From an uncultured Alkaliphilus sp. (GTDB lineage Bacteria > Bacillota > Clostridia > Peptostreptococcales > Natronincolaceae): 64,000 nucleotides of DNA. The position numbers and the translations under genes are program-made. The DNA lies in the NCBI GenBank assembly GCA_938074565.1, contig CALJEQ010000023.1, forward strand, positions 62,001 to 126,000, in the 5' to 3' direction. Shown here in pieces: positions 1 to 8,187 of the stretch. The first letter of the stretch is position 1. Every line of letters begins with the position of its first letter. The notes under the pieces are model-generated. The model had not been told where the DNA came from. It saw only the letters and a program-made list of their open reading frames with translations, and did no database searches.

Positions 1-739
1 TATCAGGTTCTATTCCAAAGTGCTGATAGGCAAATAGTTTTCCTGTTCGTCCAATTCCACACTGTATTTCATCAAAAATAAGTAAAATATCTTTTTCTAA
101 GCAAAGTTCTTTAACTTCCATTAAAAATTGTTTATCTACAGGTGTTACTCCACCTTCTCCCTGCACTGGTTCTATTAAAATGCCACACGTATTTTCATTA
201 ACTAATTGTTTAATTGATTCTATATCATTAAAGGTTGCAAATTTAAATCCTTCTGGTATCGGTCCATATCCTTCTTGGTATTTTTTATTGTCAGTTGTTG
301 CCAGTGTACCTAAAGTTCTTCCATGAAAAGATCCAGACATGGCTATTATTTCATATTTATTAACGCCATATTTTTTATAGGCATATTTTCTTGCCAGTTT
401 TATTGCCCCTTCATTGGCTTCTGCACCAGAGTTACAGAAAAATGCTTTATCAGCAAAGGAGTGATCCACCAATATTTTAGCCAATGCTATTTGACTTTCT
501 ATCCAAAACACATTAGATACATGCATTAATTTTTCTGCCTGCGCTTTAATGGCTTCCACCACTGCTTTTGGTGAATGCCCTAAGTTATTAACTGCAATAC
601 CACCAATAAAATCTAAAAAAGTCTTGTTCTCTGTATCTGTAACATAACAACCCTTTCCTTCCACAAAGGAAACAGGAAGTCTTTTATAGTTATTCATTAA
701 GTATTGTTCTCCTAATGTTACTATTTCTTCTATTTTCAT
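1..739 (-). CDS. argD: acetylornithine aminotransferase, C-terminus beyond window
   Basis: PLP-dependent class-III aminotransferase of arginine biosynthesis, converting N-acetylglutamate semialdehyde to N-acetylornithine in the cytoplasm. About 246 N-terminal codons are visible. They contain the family blocks NSGAEANEGAIKLARKY, SFHGRTLGTL and FDEIQCGIGRTG. The PLP-binding lysine would lie just past the window edge. The ATG at 739 follows an AGGAGG-type site. The gene is last in the visible argC-argJ-argB-argD run and starts 12 bp after argB. The family reading is secure. An ornithine aminotransferase is the main alternative, but the context favours ArgD. Confidence 0.93.
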   Translation of the reverse strand, partial: MKIEEIVTLGEQYLMNNYKRLPVSFVEGKGCYVTDTENKTFLDFIGGIAVNNLGHSPKAVVEAIKAQAEKLMHVSNVFWIESQIALAKILVDHSFADKAFFCNSGAEANEGAIKLARKYAYKKYGVNKYEIIAMSGSFHGRTLGTLATTDNKKYQEGYGPIPEGFKFATFNDIESIKQLVNENTCGILIEPVQGEGGVTPVDKQFLMEVKELCLEKDILLIFDEIQCGIGRTGKLFAYQHFGIEPD

Positions 740-751
740 ACTGCCTACCTC

Positions 752-1606
752 CTATGTTGTAATCATTGTACCAATGCCATCATCAGTAAAAATTTCTAAT
801 AGTATTGAATGAAATTTTCTACCATCAATAATATGGCATCTTTCTACACCATTGGTAACCGCCCCCACACAACACTGAATTTTGGGAATCATTCCACCTT
901 TAATGATGCCATTCTCTATATATTGATAAACATTTGATGTTTTAATTGCAGAAATTAATGTGTTAGGATCATTTTTATCTTCTAATACTCCCTCTACATC
1001 AGTAATTAGCACCAACTTTTTTGCTCCTAAAGCCACCGCCAACTTACCTGCCACTTCATCGGCATTTATATTGTAACTCTCACCATCTTCCCCCACTGCC
1101 ACAGGTGAGATGACTGGTACATATCCCCGTTGTATCACTGCATTAATTAATTCTATATTAATACCTGTAATTTCCCCTACAAATCCCAATCTTTCATCTT
1201 TTTTAATGGATTTTATAGTATCTCCATCCTTACCACTTAAACCCAAAGCCTTTACATCGTTGTAATTTAGTAAAGAAACAATTTCACTGGCAATCTTGCC
1301 ACACAATACCATCTCTGTAATTTCCATTGTTTCTTTATCGGTAACCCTTAACCCATCAATAAATTCTGGTGTTTTACCAAACTGCTCCATCATCTGACTT
1401 ATTTTCGGTCCTCCACCATGAACAATAACGGGGTTCATTCCAACGTATTTCATAAGGGCAATATCTTTAATCACTGCCTGTTTCAATTCTTCATTAATCA
1501 TGGCATGGCCTCCATACTTTATGACCACCGTTTGATTATGGAACTTTTTTATATATGCTAAACTCTCCACTAATACGTGGGCTTTTTGTTGTGGTGATAA
1601 TTCCAT
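752..1606 (-). CDS. argB: acetylglutamate kinase
   Basis: Phosphorylates N-acetylglutamate with ATP, the second step of arginine biosynthesis. The 284-residue protein has the amino-acid-kinase N-terminus VVIKYGGHAM, the glycine-rich VIVHGGGPKI loop, and the C-terminal nucleotide-binding stretches LVLITDVEGVL and GGMIPKI. Length is normal for the family. It sits 12 bp downstream of argJ in one operon. PII- or arginine-sensitivity cannot be read from the sequence. Confidence 0.96.
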   Translation of the reverse strand: MELSPQQKAHVLVESLAYIKKFHNQTVVIKYGGHAMINEELKQAVIKDIALMKYVGMNPVIVHGGGPKISQMMEQFGKTPEFIDGLRVTDKETMEITEMVLCGKIASEIVSLLNYNDVKALGLSGKDGDTIKSIKKDERLGFVGEITGINIELINAVIQRGYVPVISPVAVGEDGESYNINADEVAGKLAVALGAKKLVLITDVEGVLEDKNDPNTLISAIKTSNVYQYIENGIIKGGMIPKIQCCVGAVTNGVERCHIIDGRKFHSILLEIFTDDGIGTMITT

Positions 1607-1618
1607 CTCGTCCTCCCC

Positions 1619-2839
1619 CTAAGTTCGATAAGCTCCATTTATTTTTACGTAATCATAGGATAAGTCACAGCCCCATCCCTTTGCTGTTTCTACACCCATG
1701 TTAAAATCAACTATAACGTTAATATCTTGATGTTTAAGCACCTTATCAATATCTGCTTCAAGAAATCCAGTACCTTGTCCAGCCTCAACAATTTTTACCC
1801 TTCCACCTTCACTGCATAAACAAATTGATATTTTTTGCATTTCAAAGTCTACACCTGAATAGCCAATACTACAAAGTATTCTTCCCCAGTTCCCGTCTTC
1901 GCCAAAAAAGGCCGTCTTTACAAGACTGGAATTTAAAATACTTTTAATACTTTTTCTAGCATCCTCCACTGTCAAAGCATTTAATACTTCCACCTCAATA
2001 AACTTAGTAGCCCCTTCCCCATCCCTTACAATGGTTTTAGCTAAATATTCATGGACAAAGTAGAATGCTTTTAAAAACTTATCTTTTTGTGGATGATTTT
2101 CATTCATTGTACTATTGCCTGCCAATCCATTTGCCAATACTGCCACCATATCGTTTGTACTGGTGTCTCCGTCAACGGAGATCATATTGTAGGTTTTATT
2201 AGTCATTTCCTTTAAATATTTTCTAAGGAAATCTCCTTCAATATTAATATCTGTAGTAACAAAAGATAACATAGTTGCCATATTAGGATGAATCATCCCC
2301 GAACCTTTTGCAATACCACCAATGGTAACTTCCTTACCATCAATCTCTAACTTTACTGCTATGGATTTAGCCATAGTATCAGTGGTCATAATTGCCTCAG
2401 CTGCATCTTTTCCCCCTTCATAAGAAAGGGCCTCTACTGCCTTTTGTATTCCTGCTTTAACAATTGACATTGGCATTGGAACACCGATAATTCCAGTTGA
2501 AGATACAATTATTTTTTCTGATGATATATTAAGTGCCTTTGCTGTAGCATCTATCATTTCCTTTGCATCTAAAACCCCCTGTTGCCCCGTACAGGCATTG
2601 GCATTACCACTATTTACAATAATTCCTTGAAGCTTCCCAGTCTTTATATTTTCCTTTGACACAATGACTGGTGCAGCACAAGCTTTATTGGTGGTAAATA
2701 CACCTGCTGCTTCACAAGGGACATCACTAACAATTAGCGTCATGTCTTTTTTAGACTTTTTTATTCCTGCATGAACTCCACTTGCCCTAAAGCCTTTTGG
2801 TGTAGTTATATTTCCTTCATATATTTTAAAATCTTTCAT
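1619..2839 (-). CDS. argJ: bifunctional glutamate N-acetyltransferase / N-acetylglutamate synthase
   Basis: Transfers acetyl from N-acetylornithine to glutamate, recycling the acetyl group in arginine biosynthesis. The enzyme of this family self-cleaves before a conserved threonine. The motif HPNMATMLSF contains that ATML site, near residue 188. Length of 406 residues is typical. GSGMIHPNMATM and GDTSTNDMV are further family blocks. Lies between argC and argB with gaps of 19 and 12 bp. Whether it is mono- or bifunctional cannot be decided here; no argA or argE is seen in the window. Confidence 0.95.
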   Translation of the reverse strand: MKDFKIYEGNITTPKGFRASGVHAGIKKSKKDMTLIVSDVPCEAAGVFTTNKACAAPVIVSKENIKTGKLQGIIVNSGNANACTGQQGVLDAKEMIDATAKALNISSEKIIVSSTGIIGVPMPMSIVKAGIQKAVEALSYEGGKDAAEAIMTTDTMAKSIAVKLEIDGKEVTIGGIAKGSGMIHPNMATMLSFVTTDINIEGDFLRKYLKEMTNKTYNMISVDGDTSTNDMVAVLANGLAGNSTMNENHPQKDKFLKAFYFVHEYLAKTIVRDGEGATKFIEVEVLNALTVEDARKSIKSILNSSLVKTAFFGEDGNWGRILCSIGYSGVDFEMQKISICLCSEGGRVKIVEAGQGTGFLEADIDKVLKHQDINVIVDFNMGVETAKGWGCDLSYDYVKINGAYRT

Positions 2840-2858
2840 TTTTATACCTCCCTACACT

Positions 2859-3905
2859 TTATGGCCATAATGGCATCTGTAGTAGACCCATTGTTTCTTG
2901 GAAACCAAACATAACATTCATGTTTTGAACCGCTTGTCCTGATGCACCTTTAATTAAATTATCAATAGCACTTACTAAAATTATTTTTCCAGTTCTTTCA
3001 TCCAACCTCCACCCAATATCACAAAAGTTTGAACCCGAAACTGCCTTTGTTTGTGGAAGATGATCCTTTAACAAAATTCTTATAAAACTTTCTTTTTCAT
3101 AATATTGTTGATATATTTCCACAAGGTCTAATTCCTTTAATCCCTTATCATTAGTCAAATAAATGGTACTTAATATTCCCCTCGTTATGGGAATTAAATG
3201 GGGTGTAAACTGAATGAATACTTTTTCATTGGCAATTAATGAAAGCTCCTGCTCTATTTCTGGAATATGTCTATGACTACCTAAGCTGTATGCCTTTACA
3301 TTTTCATTGCATTGAGCATAAATTGTACCATCCATTGGATGTCTTCCTGCCCCAGAAACACCAGATTTCGAGTCAGCTATGATGTTTTCTATGGAAACAA
3401 CCTTTTCCTTGAGTAGAGGATATAGGGCTAAAAGAATACTGGTGGGATAACACCCAGGGTTTGCCACCAACTGTGTTTGTTGAATTGTTTCTCTATGGAT
3501 TTCCGTTAACCCATACACAGCTCCTTGTAACTCCTTTACTGCTTGGTGTTTTACGTTATACCAGTCTTCATAAACAGTAGGATTTGTAATTCTAAAATCT
3601 GCCGACAAATCAATTACCTTTGTTCCCCTCTTTAGTCCCTCCTGTACTGCCTTTTGGCTTAAACCGTGGGGTAAGGCACAAAATAAAACATCTATAGAAT
3701 CCAACTCCATAGGATTATCTAAATTGATTGAAGTGCATTTTATGTCCATCAAACCTTTTAAGTTTGGATAAGTACTGCTATATTCAATTCCCTCATAACT
3801 TCTGGAATCTAAAAAATCTATATTTACTTCAGGATGTTGAATTAATAATCTTGTTAATTCAGCCCCTGCATAACCTGTAGCCCCTAATATACCAGCCTTT
3901 ATCAT
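2859..3905 (-). CDS. argC: N-acetyl-gamma-glutamyl-phosphate reductase
   Basis: NADPH-dependent reduction of N-acetylglutamyl phosphate to the semialdehyde. The Rossmann motif GILGATGYAGAELTRLL is at the N-terminus, and the catalytic cysteine lies in VANPGCYPTS. I place the start at the ATG at 3905 (348 residues). An in-frame GTG at 3914 overlaps the AAGGAG ribosome site (3914-3919) and so is unlikely to be used. First gene of the arg operon, with AT-rich direct repeats upstream that may bind ArgR. Confidence 0.95.
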   Translation of the reverse strand: MIKAGILGATGYAGAELTRLLIQHPEVNIDFLDSRSYEGIEYSSTYPNLKGLMDIKCTSINLDNPMELDSIDVLFCALPHGLSQKAVQEGLKRGTKVIDLSADFRITNPTVYEDWYNVKHQAVKELQGAVYGLTEIHRETIQQTQLVANPGCYPTSILLALYPLLKEKVVSIENIIADSKSGVSGAGRHPMDGTIYAQCNENVKAYSLGSHRHIPEIEQELSLIANEKVFIQFTPHLIPITRGILSTIYLTNDKGLKELDLVEIYQQYYEKESFIRILLKDHLPQTKAVSGSNFCDIGWRLDERTGKIILVSAIDNLIKGASGQAVQNMNVMFGFQETMGLLQMPLWP

Positions 3906-3935
3906 TAAATTCACTCCTTGTTAATATTATTTAAA

Positions 3936-3976
3936 TAATTGTATATTTATTAAGTATAATGTATATTTATTCTGCT
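3936..3976 (-). promoter_or_regulatory. possible ArgR operator pair upstream of argC
   Basis: The 10-mer gtatatttat occurs at 3941 and again at 3961, inside longer similar stretches (taattgtatatttattaa and ataatgtatatttattct). Two AT-rich near-repeats about two helical turns apart, directly upstream of argC, resemble paired ARG boxes. The match to the TGAATNNNNATTCA-type consensus is only partial. The assignment is an inference from position. Confidence 0.35.
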
Positions 3977-4101
3977 TATCATTTAATAATAATACAATAA
4001 TTCGTATAAAAACACAATAGTTTTTTTAATAAATTTTCAGTAAAATTTTTATGATATGGGGATACAAGTACTTTGCTGAATAAAATATAACATCAACTTT
4101 G

Positions 4102-4139
4102 CAAAAAAAAATACAACCTCTAATTTTAGAAGTTGTATA
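4102..4139 (-). terminator. rho-independent terminator after the DUF948 gene
   Basis: Read on the minus strand, a 13-bp stem (arms 4126-4138 and 4111-4123, one mismatch) is followed by eight T. It closes the two-gene YtxG/YtxH-like unit. Confidence 0.85.
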
Positions 4140-4159
4140 TTATTAACTTTTATTTATAA

Positions 4160-4621
4160 TTATTTACGAAACAAACCTTTTTTCTTTTCTTTAACAAAAA
4201 GTCCCTTAATTACACTTAATAAACTAAGTAAATCACCAATAGGTAGTACAAAATCTTCTGTAAGGCTTTGAGCTGTTGCTGCTGCATACTCTACAGTTTC
4301 CTCGATGCTTCTAATAGTTCCTTTTATTTGCTTAACCTCTTGGTTAACACCCTCTGTAATTTCCTCTACGTTTTTCAAAACACCGCCGATATGTTCCATT
4401 TCCTCATTAACACTTGCTGTAATACCATCAATATTATGTACGATACCCGATAATGACTCTATTGATTGATTAATATTTCCTTCATTTTTAATTAAAACAG
4501 TTTTTACTTGTTTTAATATTTCATATCCCTTCAATAATGCCATAAACAGAGCTACCAATACTGCAATTCCTGCTAATGCCAGTACCCCAAACAATGTTTC
4601 CAGTGTAAAAGTAAATGTCAT
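4160..4621 (-). CDS. DUF948 (YtxG-like) membrane-anchored coiled-coil protein
   Basis: 153 residues. An N-terminal hydrophobic helix (about residues 8-30) anchors the protein, and the remainder is a polar coiled coil with heptad-like NINQSIESLSGIVHNID and VNQEVKQIKGTIRSIEE. A second hydrophobic patch (about 125-142) precedes the basic tail KEKKKGLFRK. This is the layout of the DUF948 family, which in Bacillus (YtxG) is paired with YtxH as here. Its function is not established; an envelope or general stress role is inferred from that pairing. It lies 35 bp after the YtxH-like gene. Confidence 0.8.
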   Translation of the reverse strand: MTFTFTLETLFGVLALAGIAVLVALFMALLKGYEILKQVKTVLIKNEGNINQSIESLSGIVHNIDGITASVNEEMEHIGGVLKNVEEITEGVNQEVKQIKGTIRSIEETVEYAAATAQSLTEDFVLPIGDLLSLLSVIKGLFVKEKKKGLFRK

Positions 4622-4656
4622 CCCAGTTCCCCCTTTGTAATTTATAAACTAGTTGT

Positions 4657-5034
4657 TTAAGCTTCGTACTTTTCTAAATCTTCTTCATCAAAATTATCTT
4701 CATCCCGTTTATTTTTATCACTTATAATAATCATCTTATCTTTAAAAATATCTTTATTTTCATCTACCAGTTCAGCTAGTTTTGTTTTACCCTCTTTTAA
4801 ATTTGTTTCTAATGTTTCCTTTGCCTTTTCCAACTCTTCCTTAGCCTTCTTACGGTTGTTTTCCCCTGTATCTGGCGCTAAGAATACTCCTGCTAAACCT
4901 CCTATTAATGTACCCAATGCTAAACCCTTTGCAATCCCTTTACCTCGTTCCAGTCGTCTCTGTCTTTTAGTTGTTTCAGGATCTAGCAAATTTTTTATAT
5001 GCTCCACTCTTTCATTCAAACGTTTAATATCCAT
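4657..5034 (-). CDS. YtxH-domain protein
   Basis: 125 residues. The N-terminal part is basic and coiled. A glycine/alanine-rich hydrophobic segment GLALGTLIGGLAGVFLAPDTG (about residues 36-56) carries the LAPxxG signature of the YtxH/gas-vesicle-like family. A charged Lys/Glu coiled coil and an acidic tail follow. It is the first gene of a two-gene unit with the DUF948 protein, and the AAGGGGG site upstream supports the ATG at 5034. Biochemical function is unknown; Bacillus relatives are general stress proteins. Confidence 0.8.
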   Translation of the reverse strand: MDIKRLNERVEHIKNLLDPETTKRQRRLERGKGIAKGLALGTLIGGLAGVFLAPDTGENNRKKAKEELEKAKETLETNLKEGKTKLAELVDENKDIFKDKMIIISDKNKRDEDNFDEEDLEKYEA

Positions 5035-5167
5035 ATTTTTTTCCCCCTTTAATATTTCAATATTACATATGGTAATTATACCCTACAAACATGGTAAGAA
5101 ACAACTATATTCAATAAGTATATAAATATATTTTAAAAAAATCCAAAACCAAATTCAATCACTGGAA

Positions 5168-5232
5168 CATATACAGAAATACATAAAGGAGCTTAATTTT
5201 GTTGTGTCGAAGAAGATGCCAATTTTTCATTA
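5168..5232. repeat. half copy of interspersed palindromic element
   Basis: The stretch runs from atatacagaaatacataaag through gaagaagatg to ttttcat. It aligns over about 65 bp with the right half of the element at 22530-22654, with roughly three quarters of positions matching by eye. Only one half is present, and no protein is encoded. Confidence 0.7.
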
Positions 5233-5238
5233 GTATAA

Positions 5239-5273
5239 GGGCGTGATTTTTCAACCACGCCCCCATTTTTTTT
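5239..5273. terminator. hairpin with T-run on the plus strand
   Basis: GGGCGTG (5239-5245) pairs with CACGCCC (5256-5262), followed on the plus strand by a run of eight T. Read on the minus strand, where glnA ends at 5277, the stem is followed only by TTAT, so it would be a weaker terminator in the direction that matters. Confidence 0.55.
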
Positions 5274-5276
5274 AAC

Positions 5277-7220
5277 CTAATATCCATTTACTTCTTCTAG
5301 TAAATTTCTTTTATACATAGCATACATTACTTTTAAAGTAGCAATTTTTTCTGCCATTTCGACTTGTAGTTTAGATGCTAAATCATAATTTTCTTTTTCC
5401 AGCGCTTCTCTAATAATGGTAAACAAGGACTTCTTCTCTAAACTATCCTTCATTAAATAGTTTCTAAGGTTATTAATTTTTTCCCAATTAACTACATCAA
5501 GATCTGTAGCATTTTCTCCATGATGTAATTTTTTGCAATTTCTTACGATTGTCATATTGTCTGGAATAATTCTTCCCAGTAATTCCGTTACCCATCTATC
5601 TAAAGTGGATATTTCATAAGAGTTTAAAATCTTCTCATCAAAAACATTACCATTAAACAAAATGGCTTTTTTATCTGGATAATTTGTAAATCCTTGAACA
5701 TTCTCCCAAACCGTAGCCGGTGGCTTACTAAACAACCTATTTCTTTCTTCCTCGTTATAATCTTCAAATACATCATGTTCACTACGGTAAGCTCTTTCTT
5801 TTTCTAAATAAGACTTATCTTCACCAGCACCTTTGGAGATTTCTTCCTCCAATTGCTTGCTAGTTAATTTATTTTCTACTGCATACTTAATACCGTCTAG
5901 CATTGCTAAATAAGATGCACTAACTAATAAATAGGTATTAGAAGTAGGGTTTGGTGCTCTTAGTTCGTATCTAGTTGCCATAGGACTGTTAACATCCCTA
6001 ACTAAACCCACCAATACTGTACGGTTTCTAGATGGGGTTTCTACATTATTTCCAACAGAACCCACTATACATACAGGTGCTTCAAAACCTGGCTTCAAAC
6101 GATTAAAAGCATCATTTGTCGAGGTTACAAAAGGATTTATAACTTCATAATTCTTTAGTAATCCCATTAATGCTCCCCAACCCATAGGACTTACGAAGTC
6201 TTCCTTCATATTTTGTGGTGTAAATAAATTTACATATTTACCATTTTTAAGTTTTAAACTGGCACCCATATGACAGTGTTTACCACTTCCCGCCACACCT
6301 TCAATTGGCTTAGCCATGAAGGTTACTTCTAAACCATATCTTTCAAAGGTTTCTTCAACAAACTCACGAATAAACAAATCATTATCACAACATTGTAAGG
6401 CATTACTATACTTCCAGTCTACCTCTAATTGCTCCATTACATGGTTTAGTTTACCTGTTCCAGCAATGGTTGATCTAACGCCACCTACTTCTTTGTGACC
6501 CATTTCTGGTTCAACCCCGTACTTTTCTAATAACATCATGGTTTCTTCTAGCGCCGATCGAACAGAACCTTTTGTGCGTTTCCAATATTGTTCTTTAAGC
6601 ATTTGTGATGTAGAAAGTTTTTCTTCATCTGCTAAATCTTCTGGTGTTTTTACCCAAAACTCTAATTCAGTAGCAGTGGTTAAATTAACTGATTCAACTT
6701 CATCTATTGAGGTCAACCCTAAATCTCTTAATGCATTAGGGTTCTTTGCTAGTAATTCCATAACTTCTTTTTCAAAATAATCCACTGTCCGTTTTAATAT
6801 GGCTCTTGAATCCACCCATTTTTCATTATGTTCTAAGTAGGCAGGTATTTTTAAAGTTCCAATAGGCAACTCTGTTTCTGAGTCTAGTAGCTCATAATTA
6901 TAATCAATAAACCAAGTTACAGAAAGGTCAGGGATAATATCAACCTTAGCATTGTTTAAGGTTGCAATCTCGTGAAGCATAACACTTGAACCGTCAGTCT
7001 GAACCCCTGTTTTAAGGAATGCATTTATATCTTCTAAAAATAAGGAAATAGGTATTTTTTCATCAGTATTATTTCCTCCCAAGTCTACGCCAACTAAAGA
7101 AACAAACTTTATAGCTGGATGGGCCTCTAATATCTTCCTTAATTTTTCTTCCTCATGGGTCCACGGTGGTAAGAAATAGATCATTGGTTCAGTTAAAAAT
7201 TCTTCAAGATTCTTTTTCAT
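5277..7220 (-). CDS. glnA: glutamine synthetase, long clostridial form
   Basis: ATP-dependent amidation of glutamate, the main ammonia-assimilation step. At 647 residues it is much longer than type-I GlnA (about 445) and shorter than type III (about 700). The catalytic core shows AGSGKHCHMGASL (metal/ammonia site), VGNNVETPSRNRTVLVG, and RYELRAPNPTSNTYLL (substrate arginine). The extra length is an about 170-residue Lys/Glu-rich helical C-terminus not seen in type-I enzymes. Similar long forms are known in peptostreptococcal clostridia. Monocistronic, with a plausible sigma-A promoter near 7310-7338. Confidence 0.88.
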   Translation of the reverse strand: MKKNLEEFLTEPMIYFLPPWTHEEEKLRKILEAHPAIKFVSLVGVDLGGNNTDEKIPISLFLEDINAFLKTGVQTDGSSVMLHEIATLNNAKVDIIPDLSVTWFIDYNYELLDSETELPIGTLKIPAYLEHNEKWVDSRAILKRTVDYFEKEVMELLAKNPNALRDLGLTSIDEVESVNLTTATELEFWVKTPEDLADEEKLSTSQMLKEQYWKRTKGSVRSALEETMMLLEKYGVEPEMGHKEVGGVRSTIAGTGKLNHVMEQLEVDWKYSNALQCCDNDLFIREFVEETFERYGLEVTFMAKPIEGVAGSGKHCHMGASLKLKNGKYVNLFTPQNMKEDFVSPMGWGALMGLLKNYEVINPFVTSTNDAFNRLKPGFEAPVCIVGSVGNNVETPSRNRTVLVGLVRDVNSPMATRYELRAPNPTSNTYLLVSASYLAMLDGIKYAVENKLTSKQLEEEISKGAGEDKSYLEKERAYRSEHDVFEDYNEEERNRLFSKPPATVWENVQGFTNYPDKKAILFNGNVFDEKILNSYEISTLDRWVTELLGRIIPDNMTIVRNCKKLHHGENATDLDVVNWEKINNLRNYLMKDSLEKKSLFTIIREALEKENYDLASKLQVEMAEKIATLKVMYAMYKRNLLEEVNGY

Positions 7221-7309
7221 TCATATCCCTCCTAATATTTAAACAAAACAAGTTTGTTTGTATTTTATTTAGTTCCGAAACTTTTATTTCTTAATAAATT
7301 TTAATAATG

Positions 7310-7338
7310 ATTATACAAGAGTTTGTCGTAAAAGTAAA
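7310..7338 (-). promoter_or_regulatory. putative sigma-A promoter of the glutamine synthetase gene
   Basis: On the minus strand TTTACT (7338-7333) and TATAAT (7315-7310) are separated by 17 bp, about 90 bp upstream of the glnA start. The -10 is a perfect match; the -35 is a 4/6 match. Confidence 0.5.
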
Positions 7339-7687
7339 CACTAATCATGTAAAATTATTAATTTTTTTAAAATTAAAAATCTTTATTATTAATAAGTTAA
7401 ACTAATACCTCCCCCTAATTTTGAGGAAAACGTTTTAATTTCTTTATAGCTATTTAAAGTATAAAATATACATTATTTAGTTTTTTTATTCTATATAGTT
7501 ATTCTTTATTTTTCTTTTTTTATTTGCTAACAACATTTTTTAGTTTCTATTAAACTAAAGAGTTTTATCCTAAAAAATGAAAACTACACCACAAAGAAAT
7601 AATTTTAACAACTATTAATAGGTGTAATAGGAGATTTAATCATATTTATATTAAATGAATTGGAGGACCATAAATTTATTTTCCATG
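7339..7687. other. gene-free AT-rich stretch between HPr and glutamine synthetase genes
   Basis: No open frame with a ribosome site was found on either strand. It contains a dyad gaggaaaacgttttaattt (about 7422-7440) resembling a catabolite-responsive element core, and a purine-rich block (AGGGGGAGGT on the minus strand near 7410-7420) without a following start codon. A long leader for glnA is possible but no known riboswitch was recognised. Confidence 0.4.
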
Positions 7688-7720
7688 AAAAAAAGAGAAA
7701 AAAATACTTTTCTCTTTTTA
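7688..7720 (-). terminator. terminator after the HPr gene
   Basis: A 12-bp AAAAAGAGAAAA/TTTTCTCTTTTT stem lies just after the HPr stop codon. Read on the minus strand it ends in T-rich sequence. Confidence 0.75.
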
Positions 7721-7726
7721 AGTCCA

Positions 7727-7996
7727 TTAATCATGTTTTGCTAAGGTATTCTCAATCAAGTCAACTAATGTGTTAATTGCTTCAGTTTCATCTGACCCAT
7801 CTACTCTAAGCAGAATTTCTTCTCCTTTTTTCGCACCCATACTTAATACATTCATTATACTTTTACAATTATACTCATTTCCACCCTTTATCATCATAAT
7901 TTCTGATTTAAATCTAGTTGCCTCTTTAACTAAAAAACTAGCCGGTCTTGCATGAAGACCTATTTCATTCTGTATTACTACTACCCTCTCCAACAT
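7727..7996 (-). CDS. ptsH: HPr family phosphocarrier protein
   Basis: 89 residues, the normal HPr size. GLHARPAS holds the phosphorylatable histidine (about residue 15) used to pass phosphate from EI to PTS EIIA. CKSIMNVLSMG contains the serine (about 46) that HPr kinase modifies for catabolite control in Firmicutes. Both sites present argue for true HPr rather than Crh. It stands alone, without ptsI beside it. A GGGAGG site lies 12 bp before the ATG, slightly long spacing. A second HPr elsewhere in the genome is possible. Confidence 0.9.
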   Translation of the reverse strand: MLERVVVIQNEIGLHARPASFLVKEATRFKSEIMMIKGGNEYNCKSIMNVLSMGAKKGEEILLRVDGSDETEAINTLVDLIENTLAKHD

Positions 7997-8187
7997 CGCT
8001 TACTCATCCTCCCAATATATATGATAGTATCTATCTTTATTCTAATAACTAATATAATATCACTAGTTTAGTGTATGTAATATTATTTCTTATATAATAC
8101 TAGTTCTTACAATCTTTTTCAATTCCCCCTTTAAAATCAATCATATTATTATATTAATTAAGTTATTGTTAAAACAGTGTATTACTT

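Noticed and set aside
7422-7440. gaaaacgtttt dyad as a CcpA site for glnA or the HPr gene
   Set aside because: It is far (over 200 bp) from either start and matches only the core; recorded in the gene-free region entry instead.
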